This document shows, piece after piece, positions 1 to 11,929 of a stretch of 64,000 bases of DNA (positions are counted from its first letter, which is position 1; each line of letters starts with the position of its first letter). A program made the translations under genes and the position numbers. The stretch lies in NCBI GenBank assembly GCA_964019155.1, contig OZ025243.1, positions 32,870,028 to 32,934,027 of the forward strand, read 5' to 3'. The notes below the pieces were generated by a model, which had not been told where the DNA came from, ran no database searches, and worked only from the letters and a program-made list of their open reading frames with translations. The stretch is from Osedax fenrisi (lineage: Eukaryota; Annelida; Polychaeta; Sabellida; Siboglinidae).

Positions 1-660
1 AATCTGATTACAATTAGAGTCTAATAAGAGTTATAAAAGACTTTTCACATAGAAGAAGATCAATTAATAACACTGGTTTATCATGAATTTTGATGTATGT
101 GTTTATACACGTGTTCTTGAATAGTTTGCATTGATTACAAATATATAATTAGTTTTTTCAGATCAGATAAAGTTTTTTTTATTTCACAATTAAATTATTT
201 GAAAAAATTGTCAAATTTGGCAAATTTTCAGAAATTTTTAAATACATATATACATATTTTTAATTAATATAGATATATTTACATTATTATATACTATATA
301 TTTACTCTATATTTCTCAGTGCACATATGGACTATTTTCCACATATCTTTGTTGACTAGTGTAAAACAAATAGAGTGGTTTAATCAGGATATTTTGATAA
401 TATATGATATATACCAAGGTAATGAAACTAATAACATCCTATATGATTATTATTGGAGTCATAAAGGGATATAAAATACTTCAAATAGAAAATGTCATTA
501 CATAGAATATTGTATATTTAATATCATTTAATCATTGAATATTATAACATTAACTATGTATATTATTATTTTGAATCATTATATATATTAATATATTAAT
601 ATATATTAAAATATAACAAATAATATTGAAATAAATTCATTATTATTCCATATAATTATT
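1..660. other. AT-rich spacer, no gene seen
   Basis: Very AT-rich sequence with short TATAT tracts. I see no coding signal on either strand and no clear repeat boundary. Recognisable coding similarity starts only around position 720, in the left half of the split LINE. Confidence 0.5.
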
Positions 661-663
661 CCC

Positions 664-1027
664 GAAACGATCTCTAAGGAGAAGTATGACGGACATACTC
701 CAAACACGCAAGGAAGGGTAGAACGTTTGAGAAACACGTAGGTAATAAGGCCAAACTATTAAGATGCAATCGAGAAATAATTTTATCAACTGTTAACAAT
801 TCGAGAAGAACATAAGGAACTAGAACTCAAGTATAATTTAGAAAGTCATGATCTAGATATTCTTAGAATACAGGAAAATCGAATTATGCATGATGATACT
901 GTTAAGTATAATACTATTGGACATAGAACAATTATAACAACGTCAGCATGGAAAAATGATCAAGATGCATCAATAGGATGTATAATGTTAAACAAAAGAT
1001 CAATAAACTCACTATGCGAGTATAACG
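664..1027 (+). pseudogene. RTE-like LINE, 5' endonuclease part (left half of split copy)
   Basis: Translation around 760-1020 gives, with small gaps, LLRCNREIILSTVN, then SHDLDILRIQENRIMHDD and HRTIITTSAWKNDQDA. This is the start of an apurinic-like endonuclease of the RTE-like LINEs common in invertebrates, where the usual form is DILxIQEHRIVHD followed by a TSSAW block. The catalytic Glu of the QE motif is present (QEN). Stops and frame changes occur, so the copy is dead. The reading breaks off at about 1027, and the same LINE resumes at about 4575. Roughly 130 residues of endonuclease are missing between the halves, so the insertion was accompanied by a deletion. The family is recalled from knowledge; the exact clade was not computed. 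Confidence 0.7.
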
Positions 1028-1332
1028 TGTTTTATTTCTGTATATATAACAACTAATATACTAGTTGCTAACCTGAGTTTCAGTCGACAGCAGTAATTAG
1101 TTATATTTAAGTTATAGTTATTTAGTTTGAGAGAGGGAAAGTTAACGCCCCTTTATTTATTGTCTTTAATATTAATTAACAGTATCTAAGGATCTTACAT
1201 CTCCTTTCCTTCATACGTTAAGAAAGTTCACAATGTTACTCGTTATTCAGACAACTATATATTAGTAGTTATTCTATACAGATTAATACATAAATAAAAA
1301 TACATAGCATGAATCGATATAGTAAGAGGGTG

Positions 1333-1366
<34 letters not shown>

Positions 1367-1427
1367 GAATAAATACCTACACCATGATGATAACATTTTG
1401 TTATCATCTTATAATAATATGTTAACA
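1028..1427 (-). repeat. Probable 3' LTR of the gypsy element
   Basis: The stretch begins TGTTTTATTT and ends TGTTAACA on the plus strand, so on the element strand it runs TG...CA. It directly follows the pol stop codon and contains AATAAATAAAG-like polyadenylation signals on the minus strand. No second LTR is visible at the 4.5-kb end, so the boundary cannot be confirmed by comparison. A (TA)n microsatellite lies at about 1338-1363. Confidence 0.35.
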
Positions 1428-4400
1428 ACTATCAATAAGGCGATCAGGTGGTCTATGTAATCTACTTGATGTCCTAATAGTCAGTTCTTCATTTTTTTCC
1501 TCATTTGTTTCTTCAGATAACGTCTCTTCATTTGTATCTACGGTTTCATTTTTTCTTACAGGTTTGATATCTATACGATTTCTTAGGTATGTTTTGTCGT
1601 CGAATACAAACTCGTATGATCTATTCCGTTCCATCTTTATACAAGATCCTTGGGTCAATGTCAATTCACCTGGTTTTTTCATCAGTATCTCTTCATCATC
1701 TTATATCTCCCGTTTGTCTTTTGCCGTTCTGTCATAGTACAATTTCTGTTTTATTAGTTTATTCTTTTTTAGTATCTCCATATCTTTAAGTTATGCCTTG
1801 GTATTAGCTTTTCTACAGAATTAACATTCTTGTTCGGCATCTTCTATCAAACATAATCTGTACCAGTGATATGTTTAATCATTCTGTTGGAATGTTATTA
1901 AATTCTAGCACAGCTAATTGTTCAGCTCATTTACATTTTTTGAAGATCCTTTTAGTCGTTTTGACAGCGTTTTCCGCTTTTCCATTTCCCTGTGGGTGGT
2001 ATGGACTTGATGTCGTATGTCTAATGTCTAGATTTCTTTTAAACTTTGAATTCGGATCTAAATTGTGGACCATTGTCGCTCACAATTTCCTGGGGAATCC
2101 CATATATAGCAAACATTTTCAATAATATCTTTATGATCCCTTTGCAATTTGTGTTTTCCACTTTTCGACTGATAAGAAATTAAAGTAATAATATGTTAAT
2201 ACTAGTAACGTTCTATCTACTATTTGGCATAGGTCCGTGCCTGTTTTTTCCCATGGTGACTTTGCTCTATCATGTTGTTGAAGAGTTTCATGCTATTCGT
2301 AATTTCTATATTTTGCTTGAATATCTTGCACTCTTCCACAAATTTCTCCATGTCTCTACTAATACACGGTAGGTACATTACTTCTTTAATCCTTCTCTTA
2401 CAGGCCGATATTCCGCTATGTGATAGGTGAGTTTGATTTAGCATCTCTTTTTGTAAATTCTGTGGTATGATTAGTAATTGTTCTTTAAATAGCAAACCAT
2501 TCGTATATGTGATGTATGCTCTTATGCCGTAATATTGCTTTACAATATCAGGTATTTGGTGCTTACTTGGCAATTCAGTCTCTATGTACTCTATTCATTT
2601 TTTACATATGTTATCTTTAGATGTTTCTTCTATTATTCGCTCTTTTCTGGCATCTGATACTGCTAATGATATAGTAGATATAACTTCAGGTATAATATCT
2701 GTATCGGATATCTCTTCTAAATAGTTTCTCGATAGTGCATCTACTATTACAAACTCCTTTCCTGGTATGTAAGACAATTTAATGTCATATTGTTGTAATC
2801 GAAGTCTCATTTTCTGTAGTCATGTAGAAATATCGTTCAAAGGTTTTTCTATTATCCTTACTAGCAGACGATGATCCGTGATGATATATATTATATTTTC
2901 CACATATATATTGTCTGAATTTGTTGCACGCAAATACTATTGCTAGCATTTCCTTTTCGATTTGTGATTAACTAATCTCAGTTTCCATTAACGCTTTCGA
3001 TGCATACGCTATTGGGTTTCCTTGTTGTAACAAAACAGCTCCTAACCCACATTTAGATGCATCGCACTGTATTAATACATATTTGCTAACATCGTAGTAT
3101 CTTAGTTGGTGTTGATGTTATTGCTTTCTTTAAGTCTTTCATTTCAGATTCTTCTTTTTCTGTCCAATTCCGCAGAACATCCTTTCTTGTTAATCTTCTC
3201 ATGTTTTCCGTTCTTGTACTCAGATTTTTAATAAATGTGTCAATATATTGGATCATACCCAACAATCTTTTAATCCCAATAACATCTTGTGGTGTTAGCA
3301 TTTGTATTATCGCCTTCAATTTATATTCTCCTGGTGTTACGCCTTCTGCTGATAATATATGCCATATATACGTAACTTTTTTTTCTCGTAGTTTTATCTT
3401 TTCTATATTCAGATGTATTTTCTCTTTTGTGCATTTTCTTAAGAAGCTACGTAATTTTCTATCATGATCTATAGTTGCTTCTTCTATTGTATCTCCGCAA
3501 CCAACTACTAAAAAGTCATCAGCTATCACTTCAATTCCTGGTATTTCTTCTATTAGTTCGTGCATCTTTCTTTGGAAAATGTCCGGTGCGGAACATATTC
3601 CAAATGACATTCTTAACCATCTATATCTACCGAAAGATTCTTTTTCTAGTTTGATGTGCCAAAAGCCATTTTTGACTAACTCGTTTAATTTGTCTTGCAC
3701 TTCCTTTAATATTAGTATAGGTACTCTCCGCTGAGCATTTTTAACAGGATTGGAATCTGTATTTAATTTAATTAAATGTATTTAATTTAATTTAATTCTT
3801 GCTAATCTACCAATTTTATTATTAAATACTTCTTTGTATTCATGTATAAGACTATCTTTATCCAGTTTCCTTGTTCTATATTCTTAATGATTAATGGAAT
3901 CATTGTCCATTATCTTTAATATACCTAGCTTAATACATGCCTTTTTGCTTAATATTGAGTTAAATTTATTTCCTTTGATTATTAATATTCTAATTAAGAA
4001 ACTGTTTAATTTTCTTGTTATTTCCATTATCATTTCTCCATGAACAGGCCAGGTGTTGTCTCCAAATACTGTGATCTGTTTTGTATTTGATTTTTCGACC
4101 AATATTAGTTATTTATCCTTTGTCAAGGCTATATATGTATGCATTGGTACTACATTACACGTAGCACCTGTATCTATTTGTAATGTTAGTTCTCCATATT
4201 TTGTTTTGACTGTCACACAGTCTTCTTCAGCTACACTATCTATGCTATCTATTCGCTCATTTTTCATAGTATATATATACAATGTAACTCATTTTTATTT
4301 TCTTTGTTCCTGCAGATGATTTTGAAATGGTTTAATTCTCCACATTTTCCACAAGTTTTCTTATATGCTGACCATTTTTCTTTTTTCCAAATATTTTCTA

Positions 4401-4545
4401 GTCTACAATATTTACACTTTGATAGCTTCTTTATTTGTTTGTTATTGCTATCATTCCTGCTTTGTTGTATATCCTTACTATACATTTATTTCTTCTGATA
4501 GCTTTTTTTCATTTGATGTACTGTTTATTATGTATATAATATGCT
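1422..4545 (-). mobile_element. Ty3/gypsy retrotransposon, 5'-truncated and degenerate
   Basis: Read on the minus strand, the gag-pol order is intact but broken by frameshifts and stops. It starts with a gag zinc knuckle (CGKCGELNHFKIIC, CX2CX4HX4C, in 4264-4485). An aspartic protease follows, with IDTGAT (DTGA at 4163-4174). The RT (3086-3700) has FGICSAPDIFQ and the catalytic VIADD motif. RNase H begins DASKCGLGAVL. The tether has DALSR (2595-2810). The integrase has an HHCC zinc-binding region (2220-2573), a core with GIPQEIVSDNGPQFRSEF and YHPQGNGKAENAVK (about 1870-2110), and a C-terminal RNRSYEF block (1422-1682). This domain order, integrase after RNase H, is that of Ty3/gypsy, not copia. 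Most of gag and the 5' LTR are missing. It interrupts an RTE-like LINE. Confidence 0.85.
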
Positions 4546-4574
4546 AAAAAAACAAAAAACAATTAGTAATAACA

Positions 4575-6285
4575 AATAGATGTTTTCAAAAGAAGTTGAA
4601 TATACTTTGGACATATATGGATCCATGCTGCAGGAAATATCAGCTTGACTATATCTTAATGAGAAAAAAATGGAGAAACAGCATCACAAATGTGGAAGCA
4701 TACAGTACTTTTTCTAGCATTGGTTCAGATCATCGAATCGTATCATCAAAGGTAAGGCTAAGTTTGCGAGCGAATAGGAAGACATTACCAAGAAAACTAC
4801 GTTATAACTGGCCTTTGTTTAAATCTGACATGTCCCTTCAGGAGAAATATGCAATTGATATAAAAAATCGATTTATCTTGCAAGACGATGAAGACATTTC
4901 AGATACATATGAACGATTCATAGATATAAATGCTGAAGTTACAAGAGAACTAGTTCCACTTTTAATTAAAACAAATAAAATATGTAAATCCACTGAAAAT
5001 ACTGTTTCTAGAGCTAGAGAAGACACTCGTATAGCAAATAGAGAGTATGAAGACAATCCAAATGAGATTAATTAACATAACAATACTGAATCCCGTAATA
5101 AACTATATACAGCATATACACATATTGCAGTTGATACCCTAAAAATAAGATCAAACAAATTGAGAACGATGATCTCAACAGAAATTAGCTATTAAGCTGG
5201 GAATTAATAAATTAAATCACTTGTAGAAAAATATCTCAAAAAGGTAAGATAAAAGGTAAGAACCATAAAGAACGTCTACAAACTTGGTACAAACACTTTC
5301 AGGATTTATTAGGCAAACCACCAAATATTGAAGACGAAATTGAAACGATAATTCAAGTTATACAACATCTAGAGATAAAGCGTGGAGCTTTTGAAATGTA
5401 TGAATACAAGTTGGAAAAAGACGTAATCAAAGAAGTCAACAGCTGCGGTATTAATGAAATACAGCCAGAAGTATTAAACCGATGTAATATAGATGACATT
5501 ATCCTCTACTTTTGTAACAAAGCACTATTAGATAAAATGAAGCCAAAACAATGGTCAACTTGAATATAATTCCAATACCCAAGAAAGGATATCTCAGTCT
5601 AGGTAGTAATTATCGTGGTATAATTCTTACTTCATTAGTAGCAAAACTTATAATCGTATGATACTGAACAGAATCAGGCCTCATCTAGATTGTAATTTAA
5701 GGAAAAATCAAAACGGTTACAGAAGTGGTAGAACAATATCCAGTCAAATATTAGCATTCAGACGACTGATTGAGGGAATCAAAGATAAAAATCTAGAAGC
5801 AATCCTGATATTCATCGACTTCAAGAAAGCCTTTGATACTATACACATAGGGAAAATGCTTGCGATACTTAAAGTTTATGGGATACCGGAGGATTTGGTG
5901 ACGGCTATTAGCATAATGTATGAAGATACTACTGCTAATGTCATTACACCTGATGAAGAAACAGAAACTTTCAACATTCTAGCTATGTTTTACAATGAGA
6001 TACGTTAGTTCCATACCTTTTTATCATAGTTATCGATTATGTTATGAGAACAGCTTTATTAGGAAGGGAAGATAAGCTAAGTTTCCAACTAAGGAAAAAA
6101 AAAGCAGAAGAGTACCACTTATCACTGTTGCAGATATGGACATCGCAGATGATATTACATTAGTAAGTGAAGGTATCAAAGAATCCCAAGAGATGCTCAC
6201 TCGAGTTGACAAATTAGCTAAACTAGTAGAACTAAGCATGAATACAGGGAAAACGAAATACATTTCTCATAAATGGGTATTATAA
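4575..6285 (+). pseudogene. RTE-like LINE, 3' endonuclease and RT part (right half)
   Basis: This is the continuation of the LINE at 664-1027. Reading 4596-5075 gives the endonuclease end (QLDYILMRKKWRNS, FSSIGSDHRIVSSKVRL, with the catalytic SDH). From 5100 to 5640 the pre-RT and fingers can be followed through frame changes (FQDLLGKPPN, PEVLNRCNIDDIIL, FCNKALLDK). Reading 5658-6008 gives RT palm motifs (LRKNQNGYRSGRTISSQ, FIDFKKAFDTI). Around 6135-6260 lies the active-site block MDIADDITLVSEGIKE, where the usual FADD is IADD, followed by SMNTGKTKY. Many stops and frameshifts make it inactive. The C-terminal end of the same family appears separately at 21860-22030. Confidence 0.8.
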
Positions 6286-6640
6286 AAAATAAAAAATATA
6301 ATAACATATATCTAGCACATATTAAAACAATATTAAATGACAAAATATATTAATATTAATAGGAATACTAAACTAATAGTTTAAATAAATTTAATTAAAT
6401 ATATTCTATTATATATTCTATATATTATATCTATTCTATTAATATAATAATTTCATAATATATTTAAAATGACTCATTAAAGAGTGTAAAAAATAAATGA
6501 AATAAATATATTAACTAAATCAAAATTAAATAAATGATATTGATAAATCAGTAATATTACATTTGAGATCAATTTAAACATAATAATACATACAATTTAC
6601 ATTATTCGGTTCTTAATTGAAAATTCTGCTTATAAAGTAA
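6286..6640. other. AT-rich spacer after the LINE
   Basis: Almost pure A/T with no coding signal. It probably includes the LINE 3' untranslated tail (TATAAAAAATAAAAAATATAATAAC from about 6278). Confidence 0.4.
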
Positions 6641-6649
6641 TCTGTCATC

Positions 6650-8378
6650 CTATGTATGTGAAGTTAATGTTTTAAATGCAATAAATTCGTTTTCAGCAAT
6701 TTCTGAAGTTTTGAGTTGAGAGTGTCATACAGATGGATGTATAAATAATGTTCCAGGAATATGGGATGCACATACGCGAGTTTCAGTTGAAATTAAGTAT
6801 GTTTATGAGATAGTTGGAGTAGAAACATTTGGTAGAGATTATATTGGTAATTGTTGGTAATTTATTGTGAGTAGCGGTTCTAGGTAGTCAGTAAAGTCAT
6901 GGTGAATTGCATTGTATGCCTGTAGAAGGGTAATATGAAGGATTATATGGAATACATGTATACAATGTAGTTTAGCTATGAAGGGATATATATATATATA
7001 TATAATTATATATATATATATATATATATGAGTATGGGGGTATTTTGTTATGTTGAATATAAACCTAACGATAATTTGTAAGAATTTAGAGTTTAAAAAT
7101 ATATGATGAATGACTATTATAAAGAATGAAATTGCATTAGTTAAATAGTAGTAGGATATAGGAAGATGCTAGTATGATTCGTTCCAAGGTTTTGGAGAAT
7201 ATTTACCGGTTTGATATTCGGCGATATTATTAATGCTATGAGATTCATGGTTTGGTTTATTAAAGGAGGAAATATATTATTTTAATTTTAATGAAATCAT
7301 GTTTGTAGGATGTTTGAAAAGTACAGTATTTATGGGATTAATAGAATACGTTAATTAGAGGGATACTGAGGGAGTAACCGATGTCTTATAGAAGGAAAGA
7401 GGGATTGAGTCACACTAATATGAACTTATGACCGAAGTAATCTTCGAAAGTTGAAATCGTATTTGATGGAAAGTCAGGGAATATTTTCTTTGTATTACGC
7501 CATAGGAATTACGAGTATATGGTAAAGTTTTTGTTTTGATTTGATGAACATGATTCGAGAGAGGCTATGTATGCAGTTATTGAAATACGAGTATAGAGTC
7601 TTATATGGTTTTTATACAATTTAAGTGTACACAATTTACACTTTTATTTATGTTATATAAAGTTAGTTGGTTGAAAAATCGATACATAATTCAAAAGAGG
7701 AATTTATGAATTAGAGGGAGTATCAGATGAAATCATATGAGTTGGTGGTTTTTTTAGCGGAAATAACGAATTTAGAATAATTAGTAGGTTTAGAGGATGA
7801 CAGGGTAATAAAGATAATATATGATCAGTAATACAAGGGCCAACAGAATGAGAACATATCAATTTGGATGACTTGTGGTAATTTAATAGATCGATGGTAT
7901 TACCATAATAGTATGTGGGTACGTATTGTGAAGTTTATGATTGGATGATGACAGTATATTGAATATAGATTTAGAATAATTTGTTTATTTGATATTGGCA
8001 ATGTTAACATCACCTATAATTATATCAGATTAAGATATTTGATGAGTTTATGAATAAATCTCAGTGAGGAATGATGGGATTAAGGTAGAGTGATATTGGT
8101 AAAATAGTAATATATTGAAAGTGTTAAAGAATGGGGACCAATATAACAGATAAATGTACATGAATGATCATGAGTATTATCACATAGATGAGATACTTGA
8201 AGGTAGATTATAGATAATACAAATACCGCCTTCATAATTATGGGCATTACGTCTAGAATAATGAGAACAAAATATTAGGGTCAGTATTCAGAGATGATAT
8301 AATGGGTATGTTATCTGGCGTAATACATTTTTATGTGATTAATATAAGATTAATGTCATGTTATGCAGAAAATTATAG

Positions 8379-8415
<37 letters not shown>

Positions 8416-8720
8416 GATTTCGATACACATAGAGCAGGTATAATATAATGAAGATGTAATAAGGAAAGTGTGTTGAGTTGATGATGATGGAGATTGTGGA
8501 GTTAGAGATGAAGAAGGAGATAGTGGTGTGTGAATGGACTTTTACAGGCATATGTTTATTTTTATTGAATTTTTGTAATAAGTATAATTCTGAGATGGAT
8601 GGGGAAGAGTTAGTAATTGGCGATGGAAAAGAGTAGGAGTTGATGATGGTTTGTGAAGAGTGGTTATTCATTGTTTCTATATATTAATAAGAAATGTGGA
8701 ATACATAGTGTTAGTTATTA
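6650..8720 (-). pseudogene. Degenerate LINE (endonuclease + RT), strongly decayed
   Basis: No long ORF survives, but minus-strand motifs occur in the right order and spacing. IIIGDVNIA, the endonuclease GDxN block, has GDVN at 8003-8014. VGPCITDH, the catalytic SDH-type block, lies at 7821-7844, about 63 residues later as expected. The RT start IFSKTLERIILASS (compare SKVLERII after the NYRPI box) is near 7168-7203. An upstream SRRNAHNYEGGI resembles the endonuclease RxxxxGGV block. The region has extreme strand asymmetry: in 8461-8520 I count 24 G and 0 C on the plus strand. That suits a C-rich sense strand of a LINE on the minus strand. A (TA)n tract interrupts it at 6989-7028 and another at 8383-8413. 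Confidence 0.5.
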
Positions 8721-9415
8721 TATTTATTTTGATTAGTGTATTCTGTTTTTTTTTATGAATGTATTAGATTATTAGATGTTGTTTATCGCATATTTATGAA
8801 TGTGTGAATATTAAAGAGTTTGTTTCAATGATTAATAATAGTAAAGGGTAGGGATAATGGATATGTTTGCAAATTAACTTTATTGTTATGGTAGTTATGC
8901 AGTTCTAAGTTTTTATTTTAATTTTGAATATATATTTGATTTCGTGTCGTATAGAAGATTACTTGTTTTGACAAAAAAGGATTATAGTACTGTTAAATCA
9001 GACTTTGATAAGGTGATGTTGTATTTGTAATAGCTTTAGAGTATTTGTTTTGAAATGTAATATTACAAAAACATATGTTATAAGATTGTTTAAAATTATT
9101 TATATAATTATGTTTGCATTCAGAAATGTCTAAGGAGAATAGGGATGGAATATTTTATTCAATGTATATTTAATCAATTATTCTAGAAGGTGAAGATTGA
9201 ATAGTATTAGTCTTATTTAATATAATACTATCTTTTATGAGCATTGTCTTATTTATTTGTTGATTTTTTTATGTAAATAATACTGTATTTAAAGTGATTT
9301 ATGTATAGATTTTGAAGATCGATTAATCTAAATTAGTATTGTTATTATTATGTGGTGAGGTTTGAATTGATATATCTATTGGTATTGATAGAGTATTATT
9401 AAATGTAATGTATTT

Positions 9416-9449
<34 letters not shown>

Positions 9450-10140
9450 AGAATAATAAAGAACGCATGAATCAGATAGCATAAGTGGGATGTCTATTGC
9501 CATTATTTCATCAAAATATTAACGAATTATTAATTTTAAGGTATTTATAGTGAAGATATGTATGACACATATAACAGTTAACAAAGTCGGTTTATGTATT
9601 ATTTAAACTAGATTCAAAGTGATTACATGATACAATGGTGTTGTACATTATATAGTTTATAAATGGTAATGTAACTAATTTATTATTTATAGGAATTCAA
9701 GTCTTTTTTAATTCAGTGATTAATAAAGAGTTATAAATTTAACATATTTAATTCAGAAGTACATATACAGTGTGATAGAATGTAAACAGTATTAAAGTAC
9801 AAAATAAGTGATTTAAAAAAATAAAAAGGTTATAACAATGTATTTAACGATAAATATTGAATAAATATAATAAATTATATATGTAGAATATATAGTGAAT
9901 GTTCATAAATATGGCGTATACAAGTATGGATAAACTATCTCAATGTCGGATTGATCAGGTAAATTATTTATGAAATTAAATTAATATTATCGACAAAATG
10001 TAAATAAGAATTATTATGTACTTAAGTAATGGTTAATTATAATGGTTATTTACCCTAATTTTAACTAAATAGAAATTGTATAATATTAAATTGAATCCTG
10101 AAATAATTAAAATATTTTTAAACAGGATCAAAATTACTCA
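8721..10140. other. AT-rich spacer with a (TA)n tract
   Basis: I see no coding signal. It contains a TA microsatellite at about 9419-9447. G exceeds C up to about 8.9 kb, probably as the edge of the decayed LINE. Confidence 0.4.
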
Positions 10141-10149
10141 TATTTTTAT

Positions 10150-10480
10150 AACTAATAATATTCCGCCTTATATATTAACATTATTATATACTGCATTACG
10201 TATATATAATAATGTATCTTTATGAAATTAAATTTATTCTTTACTGCAAATTTGTATATGTGCAATCACACCAATTTATAAAAAAAATCAACTCATGACA
10301 TTCAAATAACTATAGGCTGACCTATAAACTGTAGAATATAAGTCAATTTCAATCAAATAAAAAATGTGTACATATTATAATATACGTTTTATAAATAATA
10401 TATTTTCATTTAAAATCTATTACTATATTAATAAAAAATCAATATGGTTTTATAAATGGAAAAAAAAACAGAATTTCAAT
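10150..10480 (+). pseudogene. LINE reverse transcriptase fragment
   Basis: Plus-strand translation in shifting frames gives ITPIYKKN, then NNYRL and KNQYGFINGKKTEFQL. These match the LINE RT order ITPIYKKG, NNYRPIS and NQHGFxxGRST. Nothing continues past about 10485, where a gypsy RT fragment on the other strand begins. Confidence 0.5.
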
Positions 10481-10483
10481 TAA

Positions 10484-10985
10484 ATATGATGTCGTCTGCG
10501 AATTTTAAGTTCATGCTTTGCACAATAGTGTACATGTGTTATTGCAAAACAGCTTGTTCATGGTTGATTCCGAAGGGAATATGTAGGAAACATTATCGTC
10601 ATTTAATAATGTTGATGGTGGCCAGGTTTCTTACTTCATCACTTAGATGGACCAGTAGCCGGAATGTGCCTCAAGCTTTAAGAATATCTTTGTAGAATAT
10701 ATATTTAGTGTATATGATGTATGTCATCTAGTATTCGTGTGGTGTAATGGGGGCAAGGTATTGCCTTATTGAGGTATTTGGTATATAGCCATTTCCTTAT
10801 ATCATCTGACTACTTCCTTGCATATGTAATTATGGATATACACGCGGTAGACTTATTTACCGGTGTGATGATTTCTTTGTACATCATGCGTTGTAGTTCT
10901 ATATATACTTCGTCGTGAAAGTTGATGGGAGCGCGTTTGGTCGCATGCATCATGGGGCGTACGACGTATGAGCTATGTTAAAGGT
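10484..10985 (-). pseudogene. Ty3/gypsy reverse transcriptase fragment
   Basis: The minus-strand translation, with frame changes, reads in order KRAPINFHDEVYIELQRM, YKEIITPVNKST, KYLNKAIPCPHYTT, LEAHSGYWSI, LSDEVRNLATI, IPFGI and NLKFADDIIF. It matches the N-terminal half of a gypsy RT (MxxxGIIxPVxxST, DPRxLNKAIxREHY, DAxSGYWQI, LPFGI, VIADDI). FADD lies at 10491-10502. The plus-strand reading of the same DNA (10456-10695) is a shadow. The fragment ends right at the active site and abuts a plus-strand LINE fragment at about 10484. Confidence 0.65.
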
Positions 10986-10999
10986 GATCAAAAAATTAA

Positions 11000-11192
11000 A
11001 AAAAATAATTATAGTTTTTATCCATCATAGATTTTAATTCTAAGAACAATACAATTTTCGGATTTTATTTTTATTTAGTTTTAGACATTGCGACCATCAA
11101 AGTTTCGTAAAAATGTTAAAATAAATTGTTTAGAAATAAATATTTAACATTTTATCTATTGTACCACATTCGACTCTATGATTGCACATATC

Positions 11193-11223
<31 letters not shown>

Positions 11224-11539
11224 TTATTTTGAACTTTTATATTTCTTATTTTAAATTATTCATCTGTATATCAACATATTACTAATTAGTATATGATAAA
11301 TATTAACAATATTGTTATATTCGATTTCGGGAATATCCTAGCCATTCTCAAGCCGATGAAATCCATATATAAATTATATCATACGCATCAAAGTGTCTTT
11401 CAGATTCACTTGAGCGAGACAGGTGGATTTAATCTAATTGAACGACAATTAATGCATTCATATAAAAAGATTAAAAAAAATAAATATTATTCTTATACAT
11501 TATATACGTTGAATATTTAACGAACACAAATAATAAGTT
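11000..11539. other. Spacer with (TTA)n tract and an unrecognised ORF
   Basis: A TTATTATTA microsatellite lies at about 11189-11224. An open frame at 11293-11520 (+, 75 codons) has no family I recognise and ends in low-complexity K/Y-rich sequence. I do not call it a gene. Confidence 0.3.
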
Positions 11540-11925
11540 GGATGATTAAATGATTAAAGGTAGAGAGAAAAGAAGAAGTAAGATTTATAAATATTTTGTG
11601 GGATCTAATATTATGAATGGTAGGGAGGGAATTCCATAGGGTGGGACCGGAATTTTTAAAAGCTTTTGAATTTAGGGAAGTTTTACTAGAGTTATGTGAG
11701 ATAAGTAGAAGAATAGTTTGGTAACGAAGAGAAGTTAATATTTTACGTTTTTTAATTTAATCAGAGATATAGCTAGGGGTGAACTAATATGGGTAGGTGG
11801 CAAATCGGGCGATAATTGCTAAGTGAGTTTAGGTCGAGGTTATGTTTTTTAGAATAGGATATATTATGGCAGTCTTGAGGCAGGGTGAAACCTTACCAAA
11901 GTTTAGTGAGTTCGTAATTATAATA
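11540..11925 (-). pseudogene. CR1-like LINE fragment (RT start joined to C-terminus)
   Basis: On the minus strand, 11925-11760 reads LPQDCHNISYSKKHNLDLNS then LSNYRPICHLPIL. This is the CR1-type RT box, usually KPLLKKxxLDPxxLxNYRPISNLPFL. Soon after, 11700-11545 reads SLNSKAFKNSGPTLWNSLPT, the C-terminal LINE box FxxxGPxLWNSLP, ending in a phenylalanine- and leucine-rich tail. The whole RT palm and thumb between these boxes is missing, so this is an internally deleted relic. Confidence 0.6.
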
Positions 11926-11929
11926 TTAA

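Noticed and set aside
8339..8671. 110-codon open frame (-)
   Set aside because: Low-complexity Ser/Ile/Tyr sequence crossing a (TA)n tract. It probably lies in the upstream part of the decayed LINE but has no recognisable domain.
10456..10695. 79-codon open frame (+)
   Set aside because: The opposite strand reads as a gypsy RT with motifs in order, so this is a shadow joined to the end of a LINE fragment.
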